Counted from the stretch's first letter, positions 26,701 to 35,072 are shown. The stretch is DNA of 64,000 nt from Chitinophagaceae bacterium C216 (GCA_028485475.2 CP144143.1:2232001-2296000), one strand, 5' to 3'. The notes: generated by a model not told the origin, from the letters alone. Made by a program: numbers and translations.

Positions 26701-27755
26701 CTGTTATAGCATTGAACGCAAAAACAGGCGACGTACTGGCTTCGGCCATAAATCCAGCGCCTTCTTACAAGGATTTGAAGTTAATCGGGGCCATTGATGC
26801 AGAAGATTATAGAAATATTTATAAACAGATTTTTAATGACCGTATAGTTGTTCCACAGGACTTAGGAATTACGTATACATCCCGTCCCGGCTCCGTGGTG
26901 AAAATTATTGACGCCTATGCAGCCATCAATCAATATGGATTAAATGCTGTAAACTTCAGCTTTTTTGTGTATCCTTCTGAAGTCATCCGCTCCAATGAGC
27001 CTTCTAATGAAAACGTAGACATGCGTAAGGCCATCGTGAAGTCGAGCAATGTTTATTTTATTAAATTAATTAATGAAAAAAAACTGGAAGCCTCTTTGTT
27101 TAATATGTATGATTTGCTGGGTATGAATATTCATAATCGGGGAGGATTTAATTTCAAACGTCCCGCAGATTATGACAGCGAAAAATATTTTAAAGAATGG
27201 AATGCTTTTACAAGCATTGGTAAGAATATTTATAATACCCAAAACAAGCATCTAATCAATACCCGAAAAAGGCTGCACTCTCATTACTCAGACCTAGCAT
27301 GGGGGCAAGGAGAGTTGATGGCTACCCCATTGCATATCGCAAAGATGACTGCAGCCATAGCAAATAAAGATTCGTTACAACCTGCGCGTTTTCTTTATAA
27401 GGCCTGGAATCAACCCATGACTAAAGACCCCGCTATTAGTATTACAAAGCATAAAGGGGCTTATACTTATATTTCATCCTTTATGAAAGAGCAATCAGCG
27501 GCAACAGCTAGTCTAACGGGTTTGGATGTTAGGGGTAAGACAGGTAGTCCGGAGCGAGATAAAATTATTAATCAAAATGGCAAAACCGTGCGAAAGCGGG
27601 TAACCGATGCATGGTACACCTTCTATGTACCGTCTCCGAAGCTAGGAGCACCTATTGCTTTTGCAATACGAATTGAAGAAATAGGTAATTCGGAACACGC
27701 CAAAGAGCTGGCCGTGCATATTTTGAAAAGATTAAAAAATGCAGGATACCTTTAA
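23703..27755 (+). CDS. RodA/FtsW-type glycosyltransferase fused to class B penicillin-binding protein
   Basis: A 1350-residue fusion. Residues 1-300: one span and a periplasmic part with a carboxypeptidase-regulatory-like beta domain (about 160-270). About 300-760: a SEDS (RodA/FtsW) polymerase with many spans, including HTDMILQSIGEELG, where Asp649 fits the catalytic aspartate, and ISVPFLSKGNAGLM. From about 780: one span, then PGNIYDKNGVLLATS, the class B PBP signature, and a transpeptidase domain with SVVK (Ser1064 nucleophile, Lys1067), SSN (1114-1116) and KTG (1279-1281). Glycan polymerisation and cross-linking are therefore in one chain, where most bacteria use two partnered proteins. 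Start follows the PP2C stop by one base. Confidence 0.93.
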   Translation: MPSKKHTAFYSRSTERLLLGVVTLILSVMALSYYSNIKGALKEATDGYADGSVIHLSYPINEEKLKKALLKGGYFSDERYVNFINKQLKHKIDERGALPNLGALNKNPYLVSAIAFAQTGTEEGKLRFLNSIAHLGMDSALYYSELNNPTPYPTEVAISNEQGVSISGHVSLTGVDTVSHKGILVKLERIYPQVYFDTLSYQSPIQTVFYARTDEKGNYKFTHLDPTGNYSVIAIKPGFEFGPSQGTASIKKDRIYNFTGKHHTMRLLDRVAYKQIKEDKIFTVRTPETFKKQFFSYLALFVAAFWVLHVVLYLRKYRSDEFILPLIKFILGIGIIVLYSIQDPLRDEMHGSGMAACAAAVLLFFAVLAIFIKNNPFNRFYHSRWFDPLHYLYASLGKEYATLKAPRGYTWLFAAIGLMLLLLIFGTGPEGSGVKVNLFGLQVTELSKYLMVIFFAAYFTANEGYFKNIPDNRWLTKHNLLMFALFLFLLLIYAVLGDLGPAIVLCLTFLFFYAFAKGEFAYLIAAVCGFGIVLWIAARFFNTENINVLPWIALAACIGTFLYAYRKKKHESVFFVTLIMASFILLATLPFHFTQRLADRNSMFANIWENELVGGDQVAHGVWALNSGGFLGQGLGKGFSNVMPAYHTDMILQSIGEELGIVALIAIFIAFGLLVYRCILAARRTGKPFMFYVMAGIAIATMLQLIIITAGTLGLLPLTGISVPFLSKGNAGLMVTLIAFLGVLIMSHERGDKLEMEYVKKHFDNVNAYAVLTFFTTMLIFIGTLIWYQIKSDTYITKPALVLNKQGSWQFSYNPRIGIMLREIKPGNIYDKNGVLLATSDKEQLRKHKQKLFIAGADPTWYQQQLNRNQKRYYPFGADLLFWLGDYNKEIAREESAGYAAEFRHFTALRGFEVTYTIIKKTSYRYKENKFLEPTVKESELALYDYRALASFIKAGKNSKLVDIQNKKEKDIWLSLDVTLNHAINQIIQSQAPFKNFRTSVIALNAKTGDVLASAINPAPSYKDLKLIGAIDAEDYRNIYKQIFNDRIVVPQDLGITYTSRPGSVVKIIDAYAAINQYGLNAVNFSFFVYPSEVIRSNEPSNENVDMRKAIVKSSNVYFIKLINEKKLEASLFNMYDLLGMNIHNRGGFNFKRPADYDSEKYFKEWNAFTSIGKNIYNTQNKHLINTRKRLHSHYSDLAWGQGELMATPLHIAKMTAAIANKDSLQPARFLYKAWNQPMTKDPAISITKHKGAYTYISSFMKEQSAATASLTGLDVRGKTGSPERDKIINQNGKTVRKRVTDAWYTFYVPSPKLGAPIAFAIRIEEIGNSEHAKELAVHILKRLKNAGYL

Positions 27756-27786
27756 TAGGATGCATTAATTCTTAAATTCTAGAACA

Positions 27787-28647
27787 ATGACCAATTGGTT
27801 TAAAAAGAAATTTCAGCAATTATCTAATATGCTCAATGGCAATGATGATTTTGTCGATAGTGGGGAAGGCGCACCACCTCATGAAGCTCCTTTGGAGAAC
27901 ATCGAAGAGCTTAAAGAAATTGCTATGGGCGCCATCGTAAACAGCATAAAAATGCTGGGGCATAGCAATGTAAAAATATCTAGTATTATCTTTCATTCAG
28001 CCTTTGCCGATAATGCTATTGAAAACATAAGCCTTCAGGCTTTAATTCAAGATGCTGAATTCACCAATCATATTAAGCGCGCTTTTAAGGCTAGAGGTAT
28101 ACAATACGCAGAAGACCTACATATAAAGTTAATTGCTCAATCGGCTCATGTCAATCAGGTAACAAAAATCACCAAGGGACTAGGCGTAGAAGTATTGACA
28201 CCTACCGAGGTGATGAAGCATATCAAAGCTCGGATTGTGGCCACAGAAGGTATCACTTGGGAGCCCGAATACATTCTCGAGCCAACGGGAAAAACTTACC
28301 TGATCGGTAGATGTAAAGATCCGAAAATAGAGAATGGCCCCAAAATCCACAATGATATTGCCTTTATCGGTATTGAAGAAGTAGATGAAGAAAAGTATAA
28401 AATCAATAGTTATGTAAGTCGCTCACACGCCAGTATCACTTTTGATCAAGAAGAAGGGGCGTACAAGCTGTATCGCTCACGTTTTTTGAACAACCCTTCT
28501 CATAAAATTAAAGTATACAACACTTCTTTGAATGATTTTTCAGGAGTGAGTGTGAACCATCCTGCTGTACCTCATGTACTGCGGGACGGTGATTCGATTT
28601 GTTTCAATGATAAGGTAGTACTGGAATTTCATTTAATCAATCAGTAA
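27787..28647 (+). CDS. FHA-domain protein with N-terminal helical domain (FhaA-like)
   Basis: A 286-residue soluble protein. Residues 35-155 form an alpha/beta domain (IEELKEIAMGAIVNSIKMLG; FKARGIQYAEDLHIKLIAQ) whose order of elements resembles the DUF3662 domain at the start of actinobacterial FhaA, though sequence identity by eye is weak. The FHA domain occupies about 165-285, with TYLIGRCKD (conserved GR) and NSYVSRSHASITF (the S.xH core), intact for phospho-threonine binding. It probably recruits phosphorylated kinase or cell-wall partners encoded next to it. It is 31 bases after the RodA-PBP gene and 5 before the second kinase. Confidence 0.88.
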   Translation: MTNWFKKKFQQLSNMLNGNDDFVDSGEGAPPHEAPLENIEELKEIAMGAIVNSIKMLGHSNVKISSIIFHSAFADNAIENISLQALIQDAEFTNHIKRAFKARGIQYAEDLHIKLIAQSAHVNQVTKITKGLGVEVLTPTEVMKHIKARIVATEGITWEPEYILEPTGKTYLIGRCKDPKIENGPKIHNDIAFIGIEEVDEEKYKINSYVSRSHASITFDQEEGAYKLYRSRFLNNPSHKIKVYNTSLNDFSGVSVNHPAVPHVLRDGDSICFNDKVVLEFHLINQ

Positions 28648-28652
28648 GGATT

Positions 28653-30041
28653 ATGCGTGAACTGGTTTCTTCATACGATATACTTAAGGTATTGGGCCAT
28701 GGCGGTTTTTCAGCCGTATTTAAAGCCCGTAGAAAGACCGATCAAAAGATTGTGGCATTAAAACAATTGGATATTACCATAGAAAACGAATCTCAGAAAG
28801 AGTATAAAGATTTTAAGGAGGAAGTGGATATCCTGAAAAAGTTGGATCATCCCAACATTGTGAAGGTATATGGTGAGTACATCCTCGATCATAAGCCTTC
28901 ACTGGAGATGGAATATATCGAAGGGGAAACACTTGAAACACTTTTAAAACAAGAAAAATATTTCTCTATCGATGAAACGCTGAGCATTATTGAGCAGATT
29001 GCCGATGCATTAAACTATTGCCATCATTATTATCTGCGGGGTGATGCAAAGCATACGGACTCTGTTATTCTCAAGCGAAATGTTGTTATCCATAACGACA
29101 TCAATCCTAAAAATATTCTTCGCACCACTAACGCTGATGGAAGCTATCGCTATGTACTCATCGATTTTGGGCTTTCATTTACCGACCCGGACGCTGTACG
29201 ACATAGTAAAAAAGAGGAAGGGATGGCCGAATATAAGGCTCCTGAAAAATGGACAGGAGCTATCGTAGATACACCTTCCGATATCTACAGCTTTGGAATT
29301 GTTATTTATGAATTGCTGACAGGATCTGTTCCTTTTCCGGTAAAGGATTACAAGCAATATCGGGATATGCTATTACTGGAGGAAAAGCATAAAACAGCCG
29401 CCATCCCCGATATCTGTGAACAACGCATGCACGCGATTCGCGAAAAAGAAGGAATGGATGCTGATACAACCGTAGAGTGTGATATTCCCGAATGGCTCGA
29501 GTTATTGGTACAAAAATGTTTGGAAAAAAATCCACAAAACCGCTTTAAAACGGGACGCGAGTTAAGTAAGTTTTATTACGATGCTTTGGAAGGCAATATA
29601 GAGATTCCAAAGACACCTAAATCGATTGAACCGGTTATTGATATAGACCCCGACGCGCCGAGTCCTACGCCACTATCTCAGGCTTATCTGGAAGTAGTGC
29701 CCAATTTTCTCACAGGCGCACAACATTATTTTATTGAAAAAGAGTTAACCACTATCGGTCGCTGGCACGATAGTGCTGTCACACCCCTTGCTGATTTCGC
29801 CATTAAAACAGCTGATAAGTTTATTTCAAAAAATCATTGTCAAATTATACGCGAGCGCAATAATGCATCGGGAACTGATATTTACTATCTAACAGATACA
29901 GTGCCCAGCAAGAACGGAACATTTTATAATACCGATAAAAATACCAGTAGACTGGAACCTCATAACCGGGTAGTACTAAAGGAAGGTGATTTTTTCTGGA
30001 TTGGCAATACGCAAATAATTTTTCACACAGGAAGAGAATAG
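28653..30041 (+). CDS. Ser/Thr kinase fused to a C-terminal FHA domain, atypical catalytic loop
   Basis: A 462-residue soluble protein. Kinase domain: LGHGGFSAVFKAR, Lys37, VIHNDINPKNIL as catalytic loop, and LIDFGLS (Asp171), then EYKAPEKW and SDIYSFGIVIYELLTG. The usual HRDxK is HND-I-N (147-151): the base Asp149 is kept, but the catalytic-loop Lys is Asn151, with a Lys two positions later. An insert of about 15 residues (RGDAKHTDSVILKR) precedes the loop. The FHA domain at about 355-460 has TTIGRWHD and KFISKNHCQII, then SKNGTFYN. It is the last gene of the cluster. Activity is possible but the loop is unusual; it might act as a scaffold. Confidence 0.9.
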   Translation: MRELVSSYDILKVLGHGGFSAVFKARRKTDQKIVALKQLDITIENESQKEYKDFKEEVDILKKLDHPNIVKVYGEYILDHKPSLEMEYIEGETLETLLKQEKYFSIDETLSIIEQIADALNYCHHYYLRGDAKHTDSVILKRNVVIHNDINPKNILRTTNADGSYRYVLIDFGLSFTDPDAVRHSKKEEGMAEYKAPEKWTGAIVDTPSDIYSFGIVIYELLTGSVPFPVKDYKQYRDMLLLEEKHKTAAIPDICEQRMHAIREKEGMDADTTVECDIPEWLELLVQKCLEKNPQNRFKTGRELSKFYYDALEGNIEIPKTPKSIEPVIDIDPDAPSPTPLSQAYLEVVPNFLTGAQHYFIEKELTTIGRWHDSAVTPLADFAIKTADKFISKNHCQIIRERNNASGTDIYYLTDTVPSKNGTFYNTDKNTSRLEPHNRVVLKEGDFFWIGNTQIIFHTGRE

Positions 30042-30050
30042 TTGGCAATA

Positions 30051-31046
30051 TTATTTGTTCTTATTATAAATAGGGAGCGCTATTAAGCTGAGGGCACCGA
30101 AAATCAGCACCGCACCGGTTTGTAAAAACCACAAAATCCAACCTAAGGCTAGTCCCATACCGTTATTCAGTTGATAAAGCAACATGGTTTTTTGTACCAA
30201 AAAAGCATACGCACCTATACCTCCAGGCGTAGCAATCATACCCAGACTCCCCGCACATAAGACGGTGATAGCTTCTTTCCATCCAAACCCACTGGTTTCC
30301 TGAAGCATCAAAAAGCCTGTATATACACAAAGTGTATATAACGACCACAACGCAATGGTTAACAATACAAAGGTCCAAGGCCTTTTTAGATTTTTAATAG
30401 TGATAAATCCCTGCCAGACGTGCAGTCCTATCTTCTTCGTAGCATTTAATAAATCCTTGAGGCTCCTTTTGGTCATCCGCATCCAAATGCCTCCCACTAT
30501 CAGTAGCACAATCAGTCCACCTATAAAATACCATAATATACTACCGGATTCCTGTTTTTCGGCCGACCCGGCAAAAAATGTCTGTATGATACTATCATAA
30601 AGATATGGTTGAGATATCATTGCTAAACCTAACAAAATCAGAAGGCTGATAGCATCAACCATGCGTTCTAAAATTACAGTGCCCAATAATTTATCAAACG
30701 GGATTTTTTCATAGCGTGTGAGGGTGCTGCATCGTAGTACTTCACCCAGTCGGGGTACGGCTTGATTGGCTAAATATCCCACCATCACCGCAAAGAAGGT
30801 ATTGGCTCGAGAAGGGGTATATCCCATAGGCTCCATCAGCAGTCGCCAACGCAAGGCTCGAACCCAGTGGCTAAGTATAAGCACAGTGAGGCCAGGAAAG
30901 ATGTACCCATAATTACCTTTCTGTAGAGATTGGGTAATTTCTTGTCTATCAGAGGCAGTCAAATCTTTTAATGACCACCATATCAAAAAAATACCTAACC
31001 CGAGAAAAAGACAGTATTGCAGAATAGTCTTAAGTCGCTTCGTCAT
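30051..31046 (-). CDS. Lysylphosphatidylglycerol synthase-like / UPF0104 flippase-domain membrane protein
   Basis: A 331-residue integral membrane protein with about eight spans. Family signatures are SHWVRALRWRLLMEPMGY, VGYLANQAVPRLGEVLRC (the conserved N..PR.GE motif) and GMIATPGGIGAYAFLV. This is the membrane half of MprF-like proteins without the lysyl-transferase domain; stand-alone versions are widespread and probably move lipids or lipid-linked molecules across the membrane. It is 11 bases downstream of panD on the same strand, so probably cotranscribed. It is convergent with the end of the kinase cluster (9-base gap). Confidence 0.88.
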   Translation of the reverse strand: MTKRLKTILQYCLFLGLGIFLIWWSLKDLTASDRQEITQSLQKGNYGYIFPGLTVLILSHWVRALRWRLLMEPMGYTPSRANTFFAVMVGYLANQAVPRLGEVLRCSTLTRYEKIPFDKLLGTVILERMVDAISLLILLGLAMISQPYLYDSIIQTFFAGSAEKQESGSILWYFIGGLIVLLIVGGIWMRMTKRSLKDLLNATKKIGLHVWQGFITIKNLKRPWTFVLLTIALWSLYTLCVYTGFLMLQETSGFGWKEAITVLCAGSLGMIATPGGIGAYAFLVQKTMLLYQLNNGMGLALGWILWFLQTGAVLIFGALSLIALPIYNKNK

Positions 31047-31057
31047 TAATGATGGGG

Positions 31058-31402
31058 TTATAATCGGTTACCGGGCTTGGGAAAAATGACTGTGGGCTTA
31101 TGCTTTTTGGCTTCTTCGAAATCCATCATCGCATAGGAAATGATTACCACAATATCGCCGACCATACCTTTTCGGGCAGCAGGTCCATTTAGGCAAATAG
31201 CGCCGCTGCCACGTTTCCCTTTAATCACATAGGTTTCGAGGCGCTCACCATTATTGATATTAACCACTTGTACTTTCTCATTTTCAATAATACCAGCAGC
31301 ATCCATCAAATCCTCGTCGATGGTGATACTCCCCATATAATCCAAGTTAGCTTCAGTAAGGGTAACGCGATGAATCTTGGATTTTAAAACTTCTATTTGC
31401 AT
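31058..31402 (-). CDS. panD: Aspartate 1-decarboxylase proenzyme
   Basis: PanD makes beta-alanine from aspartate for pantothenate and coenzyme A synthesis. The 114-residue protein has the self-cleavage site Gly24-Ser25 within YMGSITID, which yields the pyruvoyl cofactor; Lys9 (LKSKIHR) and Arg52-region residues ([11 protein letters not shown]) are in place, and [15 protein letters not shown] marks the second half of the barrel. Length is normal. panC, which joins the product to pantoate, is separate at 52056, although the two are often adjacent. The gene leads a two-gene operon with the UPF0104 protein. Confidence 0.97.
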   Translation of the reverse strand: MQIEVLKSKIHRVTLTEANLDYMGSITIDEDLMDAAGIIENEKVQVVNINNGERLETYVIKGKRGSGAICLNGPAARKGMVGDIVVIISYAMMDFEEAKKHKPTVIFPKPGNRL

Positions 31403-31562
31403 AGCTGCGCAAAGGTAATTATTTGAGTTATTAACTAATCTATTATAACGATTCTTGAAGCAAATTGTTTTAACGAGCTGTTAGGAACTAGTATTTCTCT
31501 ACATGAAAGTTTGTCGTAAATTCGCATAGCATCTAGCAAGATTTGTTTACAAGTTTTTAATT

Positions 31563-33419
31563 ATGAAGAAGTATCTATTGTCGGTAGGGTTTGTTTTGGT
31601 ATCGATGTTGGCGATAGCCCAGAGTGGAAAACTAGTGGCTGAAAAATCGGGTAAAGGGGCCGTAATTATTCATGAAGTACAACCTAAAGAGGGGCTTTAT
31701 TCCTTAAGTCGCATCTACGGCGTAAAAGTATCGGAAATTGCCGCAGCCAATGGTTTTGATGTAAATAAAAGCTTGGCAATAGGTCAAAAGGTGAAAATTC
31801 CGCTTACTGCGAATAATCTTTCTCAGAAAAAAGGGAAAACCCCGGTTTATTATACCATTTCAGATGGAGAAAATTTAACTAGTATTAGCAATCGTTTTAA
31901 TAAAGTTCCTATCAAAGAGTTAAAAAGCTGGAACAAACTGGGAAGTGATGTGGCGCCTAAAGGCAAAGAAATTATTGTAGGATATTTTACAGGAAATGTT
32001 CCTGCAGGAGGTAAGCAGCAAAGTGATACAGAAACCGCTAAATCATCTAAATCCAATCCTACACAGGTGGCTGTGATAACCGGTACTAATATTAACATCC
32101 GTAAAGGGCCTTCTACCGATCAGCCGGTTGTGGGTACTGCACAGAAAGATGATAGAGTAACCGTTCTCAAAAGAGTGAATGATGAATGGACTTCCATTCG
32201 TACGGGTGATGGCGTGGAAGGATATATCGCTTCACAATTTTTGCAGCTCGAAAACGACAAAGAAACGGCTAAAACCACTGTTCAGAAAACAGCCGCTATC
32301 AAAACAGCCAAAATTGTAGGTTCTAGTGTAAATGTGCGAAAAGGACCTGCAAGAGATCAGGAAGTATTGACCGTGGCTAATGAAGGAGAATCCGTGGAAA
32401 TACTTAAAGAAATTGATAAAGACTGGACCTGGATACGTACCAAGGATGGTGTAGAAGGATTTATGGCTTCTCAGTTTCTGAAACCTGAAGCCGCTCCTAA
32501 AGGAGCTATTGCCAAGACCGAGACGAAAAAATCCGCCCCAGTTAAAACAGGGAAAGTTTACGGTACCAATGTAAATATTCGTAAGGGCCCCTCAACCAGT
32601 CAGGAAGTAGTGGCTATCGCACAAGAAAATGATGAGATTGAAATCCTTAAAGAGGTTAATAAAGAATGGACCTCCATTCGCACTAAAGATGGCATAGAAG
32701 GATATATCGCCTCACAATTCTTGAAGCCCAGAGAAACTCAGCCCGAACCTCAGAAAGTAGAGCAAAAGGCCAAAGCTTATGCTACCAATATCAATGTACG
32801 TAAAGGGCCATCCACTAGCCAAGATGTTATTGGCCTAGTGAGAGCAGATGAAGAGGTTGTTTACGTACGTAAGGTGGATGATGAATGGTCAGAAATCAGA
32901 ATGACCGACGGTACTCATGGATTTGTGGCAACTCGTTTTCTTTCTTTCGATGGTCAACCTTCTGCAGCTGCCATAGAAGCGGAAGAATTGGCTAAAGCTC
33001 AGGAAGCACAGGAGAGAGCATTGGCGGCAGCGCAAACCAAAGAAGAGGTGAAAGAAAGCGTGCAGGAAGTAGCGGCTAGCGCTTTACGGGTTGTAGATGA
33101 GACCGGTTATTTCAAGGAAGATTTTGAAAAATACAAAAATCCAAATTTGATATCGGAACAATTAGTTGCCTCCGGAATTTTTAAAACCGACAGAGGCTGG
33201 AGCGATGGTAAATATTATCTGCTCATGGATAATGCGGCTCCCGGTACTGTGGTGAAGCTCATCAATCCGGAGAATAATAAGTTTGTATATGCAAAAGTGC
33301 TGGGGAAGATGAAGGGAGTACAATACAGCGAAGGATATGATATTCGGATTAGTGAAGCGGCAGCTAGTAAATTAGGAACGGGAAATATGGATAAATTCAA
33401 TGTTAGAGTAGCTTATTAG
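31563..33419 (+). CDS. LysM and SH3b repeat cell-wall protein
   Basis: A 618-residue secreted protein. A signal peptide ends after about residue 20 (SMLAIAQ). Two LysM domains follow (about 35-80 and 95-142), then four bacterial SH3 repeats (167-229, 246-308, 326-389, 401-461), each with the pattern N(I/V)N(I/V)RKGPS..Q.V and EGYIASQFL. A Glu/Ala-rich linker (480-510) leads to a C-terminal double-psi-barrel-like domain (YYLLMDNAAPGTVVKLINPE). LysM and SH3b bind glycan and peptide parts of peptidoglycan. No NlpC/P60 catalytic Cys domain is present, so it is more likely a structural or regulatory wall binder than an endopeptidase. Confidence 0.9.
   Translation: MKKYLLSVGFVLVSMLAIAQSGKLVAEKSGKGAVIIHEVQPKEGLYSLSRIYGVKVSEIAAANGFDVNKSLAIGQKVKIPLTANNLSQKKGKTPVYYTISDGENLTSISNRFNKVPIKELKSWNKLGSDVAPKGKEIIVGYFTGNVPAGGKQQSDTETAKSSKSNPTQVAVITGTNINIRKGPSTDQPVVGTAQKDDRVTVLKRVNDEWTSIRTGDGVEGYIASQFLQLENDKETAKTTVQKTAAIKTAKIVGSSVNVRKGPARDQEVLTVANEGESVEILKEIDKDWTWIRTKDGVEGFMASQFLKPEAAPKGAIAKTETKKSAPVKTGKVYGTNVNIRKGPSTSQEVVAIAQENDEIEILKEVNKEWTSIRTKDGIEGYIASQFLKPRETQPEPQKVEQKAKAYATNINVRKGPSTSQDVIGLVRADEEVVYVRKVDDEWSEIRMTDGTHGFVATRFLSFDGQPSAAAIEAEELAKAQEAQERALAAAQTKEEVKESVQEVAASALRVVDETGYFKEDFEKYKNPNLISEQLVASGIFKTDRGWSDGKYYLLMDNAAPGTVVKLINPENNKFVYAKVLGKMKGVQYSEGYDIRISEAAASKLGTGNMDKFNVRVAY
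32063..32946 (+). repeat. Four tandem SH3b-encoding repeats
   Basis: Four units of about 185-190 bases separated by Lys/Ala/Pro-rich linkers of 45-55 bases. The first three are most alike at protein level (IRTKDGVEG, ASQFLKP), and the fourth is more divergent (MTDGTHGFVATRFL), suggesting stepwise duplication. Confidence 0.8.
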
Positions 33420-33471
33420 AGTGTTATAACAAGCACACGACGCTGAATTATAAAACATATTAAATTTCAAA

Positions 33472-33494
33472 TAGGGGCTATTATATAGCCCCTA
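33472..33494. terminator. Bidirectional terminator between convergent genes
   Basis: TAGGGGCTA (33472-33480) pairs with TAGCCCCTA (33486-33494) around TTATA, with AT-rich flanks on both sides. It separates the LysM/SH3 gene and fmt. Confidence 0.8.
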
Positions 33495-33496
33495 AT

Positions 33497-34441
33497 TTAT
33501 TTATTAAAACGATATCCTCTCAGAAAATCTTCTACCTTCATTCTTTTCTTACCTTCTAGCTGTATTTCCAACAATTCTAGGAATCCATCGGCACATATCA
33601 AGTGTAGATAATTTTTGCCATCGGTATGAAAAGTGCCGGGCTCCTTATCATGTGGTGCGACTTGCTTGGCACATTTATACACTTTTAATTTTTTATTATC
33701 CAATAGGGTAAATGCTCCGGGATAAGGTGATAATCCTCGCACAAGATTATATACTTTTGTTACGGTTTTTCGAGCATCAATCACGCAGGTTTCGGTAAAA
33801 ATTTTAGGAGCATGGTGCAATAGAGTTCCTTGAGGGACTTCCTGAGGTTTTTCTTCCAAAATGCCATCTGCCAGCCCTTTCACGGTTTTCACCAACAATG
33901 CTGCACCTATATGCATCATTCTGTCATGAACGGTACCGGCGGTATCTTCTTCGCTAATAGGGAAACGCTCCTGCAATAGAATATTTCCGGTATCAATTTC
34001 ATGCTTTAATTTAAAAGTAGTAACACCGGTTTCTTTTTCTCCGTTGATAATAGCCCAGTTTATAGGAGCGGCTCCCCGATATTGCGGTAGTAAAGAACCA
34101 TGAAGGTTAATGGTACCCATAGGGGGCATATTCCATACTACTTCGGGAAGCATTCTGAAGGCCACACAAATCTGTAAATCAGCCTGCAGGCTCTTTAATG
34201 TATCTAAAAACTCAGGAGCTTTCAGTTTTTCAGGCTGTAAAACTGTTAAATTATTTTGTAACGCATATTTTTTTACGGCACTTTGCTGCAATTCCATGCC
34301 TCTGCCGGCAGGCTTATCCGGTGCGGTAACAACCGCTACAATATTGCATCCCTCTTTAACCAAGGCATCCAGGCTTGCTACAGCAAACTCCGGCGTACCC
34401 ATAAATACAATTCTAAGCTTTGTTAAATTACTACTGCTCAT
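33497..34441 (-). CDS. fmt: Methionyl-tRNA formyltransferase
   Basis: Formylates Met-tRNA for translation initiation using 10-formyl-tetrahydrofolate. I start at the ATG at 34441 (MSSSNLTKLRIVFMGTPEFA, 314 residues); the longer frame to 34531 adds residues not found in the family. Motifs: FMGTPEFAVASLDAL, AVVTAPDKPAGRG, the catalytic NLHGSLLPQYRGAAPINWAI (Asn, His and the conserved SLLP loop), and GVTTFKLKHEIDTGNIL (catalytic Asp). The C-terminal OB-fold domain holds GLSPYPGAFT. It stands alone on the minus strand, divergent from the FKBP gene. Confidence 0.97.
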   Translation of the reverse strand: MSSSNLTKLRIVFMGTPEFAVASLDALVKEGCNIVAVVTAPDKPAGRGMELQQSAVKKYALQNNLTVLQPEKLKAPEFLDTLKSLQADLQICVAFRMLPEVVWNMPPMGTINLHGSLLPQYRGAAPINWAIINGEKETGVTTFKLKHEIDTGNILLQERFPISEEDTAGTVHDRMMHIGAALLVKTVKGLADGILEEKPQEVPQGTLLHHAPKIFTETCVIDARKTVTKVYNLVRGLSPYPGAFTLLDNKKLKVYKCAKQVAPHDKEPGTFHTDGKNYLHLICADGFLELLEIQLEGKKRMKVEDFLRGYRFNK

Positions 34442-34616
34442 GGGTGCGAATATCGCATGGTTTTTTGATAATAACGCATAAAAACACTTACCTTCGATAT
34501 ATAAAACAAACACACTGTGAGCATTTCTCATTGCTCATACGTTGATAGCTATGGTTTGCGGCCTTGTAAGCACAGTGCAGCAATCCTCCATATCAGTAAA
34601 CTATAAACAGAATATA

Positions 34617-35072
34617 ATGCAACAAGTTAAAAAAGGTGATAGAGTTCGCGTTCACTATCACGGAAAATTAGCAACAGGAGAAACATTTGACAGTTCACAT
34701 GGCCGCGACCCACTGGAATTTGAAGTAGGTAGTGGAATGGTGATTAAAGGTTTTGATGATGGTGTTACCGGAATGACCGTAGGAGAGAAGAAAACTATAA
34801 ATATACCCGTAGAAGATGCATATGGCCACAGAAATGATCAAATGATCATTGACATGCCTATAGACCGTTTCCCAGAAGACATGCAATTAGAAGTAGGCAT
34901 GCCCTTAATCATGAGCGATTCTACCGGACAGCAATTTCAAGTTGTAGTGACCGAAATTAAAGAAGAATCAGTAACTATCGATGCCAATCATCCGCTCGCA
35001 GGAAAGGATTTGATATTTGATATTGAATTGGTAGAGATCGTCGGTGGCAATCCGTTGATTATTACTCCTTAA
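34617..35072 (+). CDS. slyD: FKBP-type peptidyl-prolyl isomerase (SlyD-like)
   Basis: A 151-residue isomerase/chaperone that catalyses prolyl cis-trans isomerisation. I use the ATG at 34617 (MQQVKKGDRVRVHYHGKLAT); upstream in-frame codons to 34542 look non-coding. FKBP part: GETFDSSHGRDPLEFEVGSG, then VIKGFDDGVTGMTVGEKKT. The insert-in-flap chaperone domain lies between about residues 65 and 120. It ends NHPLAGKDLIFDIELVEI, typical of SlyD. The His/Cys-rich metal-binding tail of E. coli SlyD is absent. A terminator follows. Confidence 0.94.
   Translation: MQQVKKGDRVRVHYHGKLATGETFDSSHGRDPLEFEVGSGMVIKGFDDGVTGMTVGEKKTINIPVEDAYGHRNDQMIIDMPIDRFPEDMQLEVGMPLIMSDSTGQQFQVVVTEIKEESVTIDANHPLAGKDLIFDIELVEIVGGNPLIITP

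Noticed and set aside
20010-30041. Type VI secretion post-translational control (PpkA/PppA/Fha) as an explanation of the kinase cluster
   Set aside because: No T6SS structural genes are present and the central gene is a wall synthase, which fits the actinobacterial-type arrangement better.
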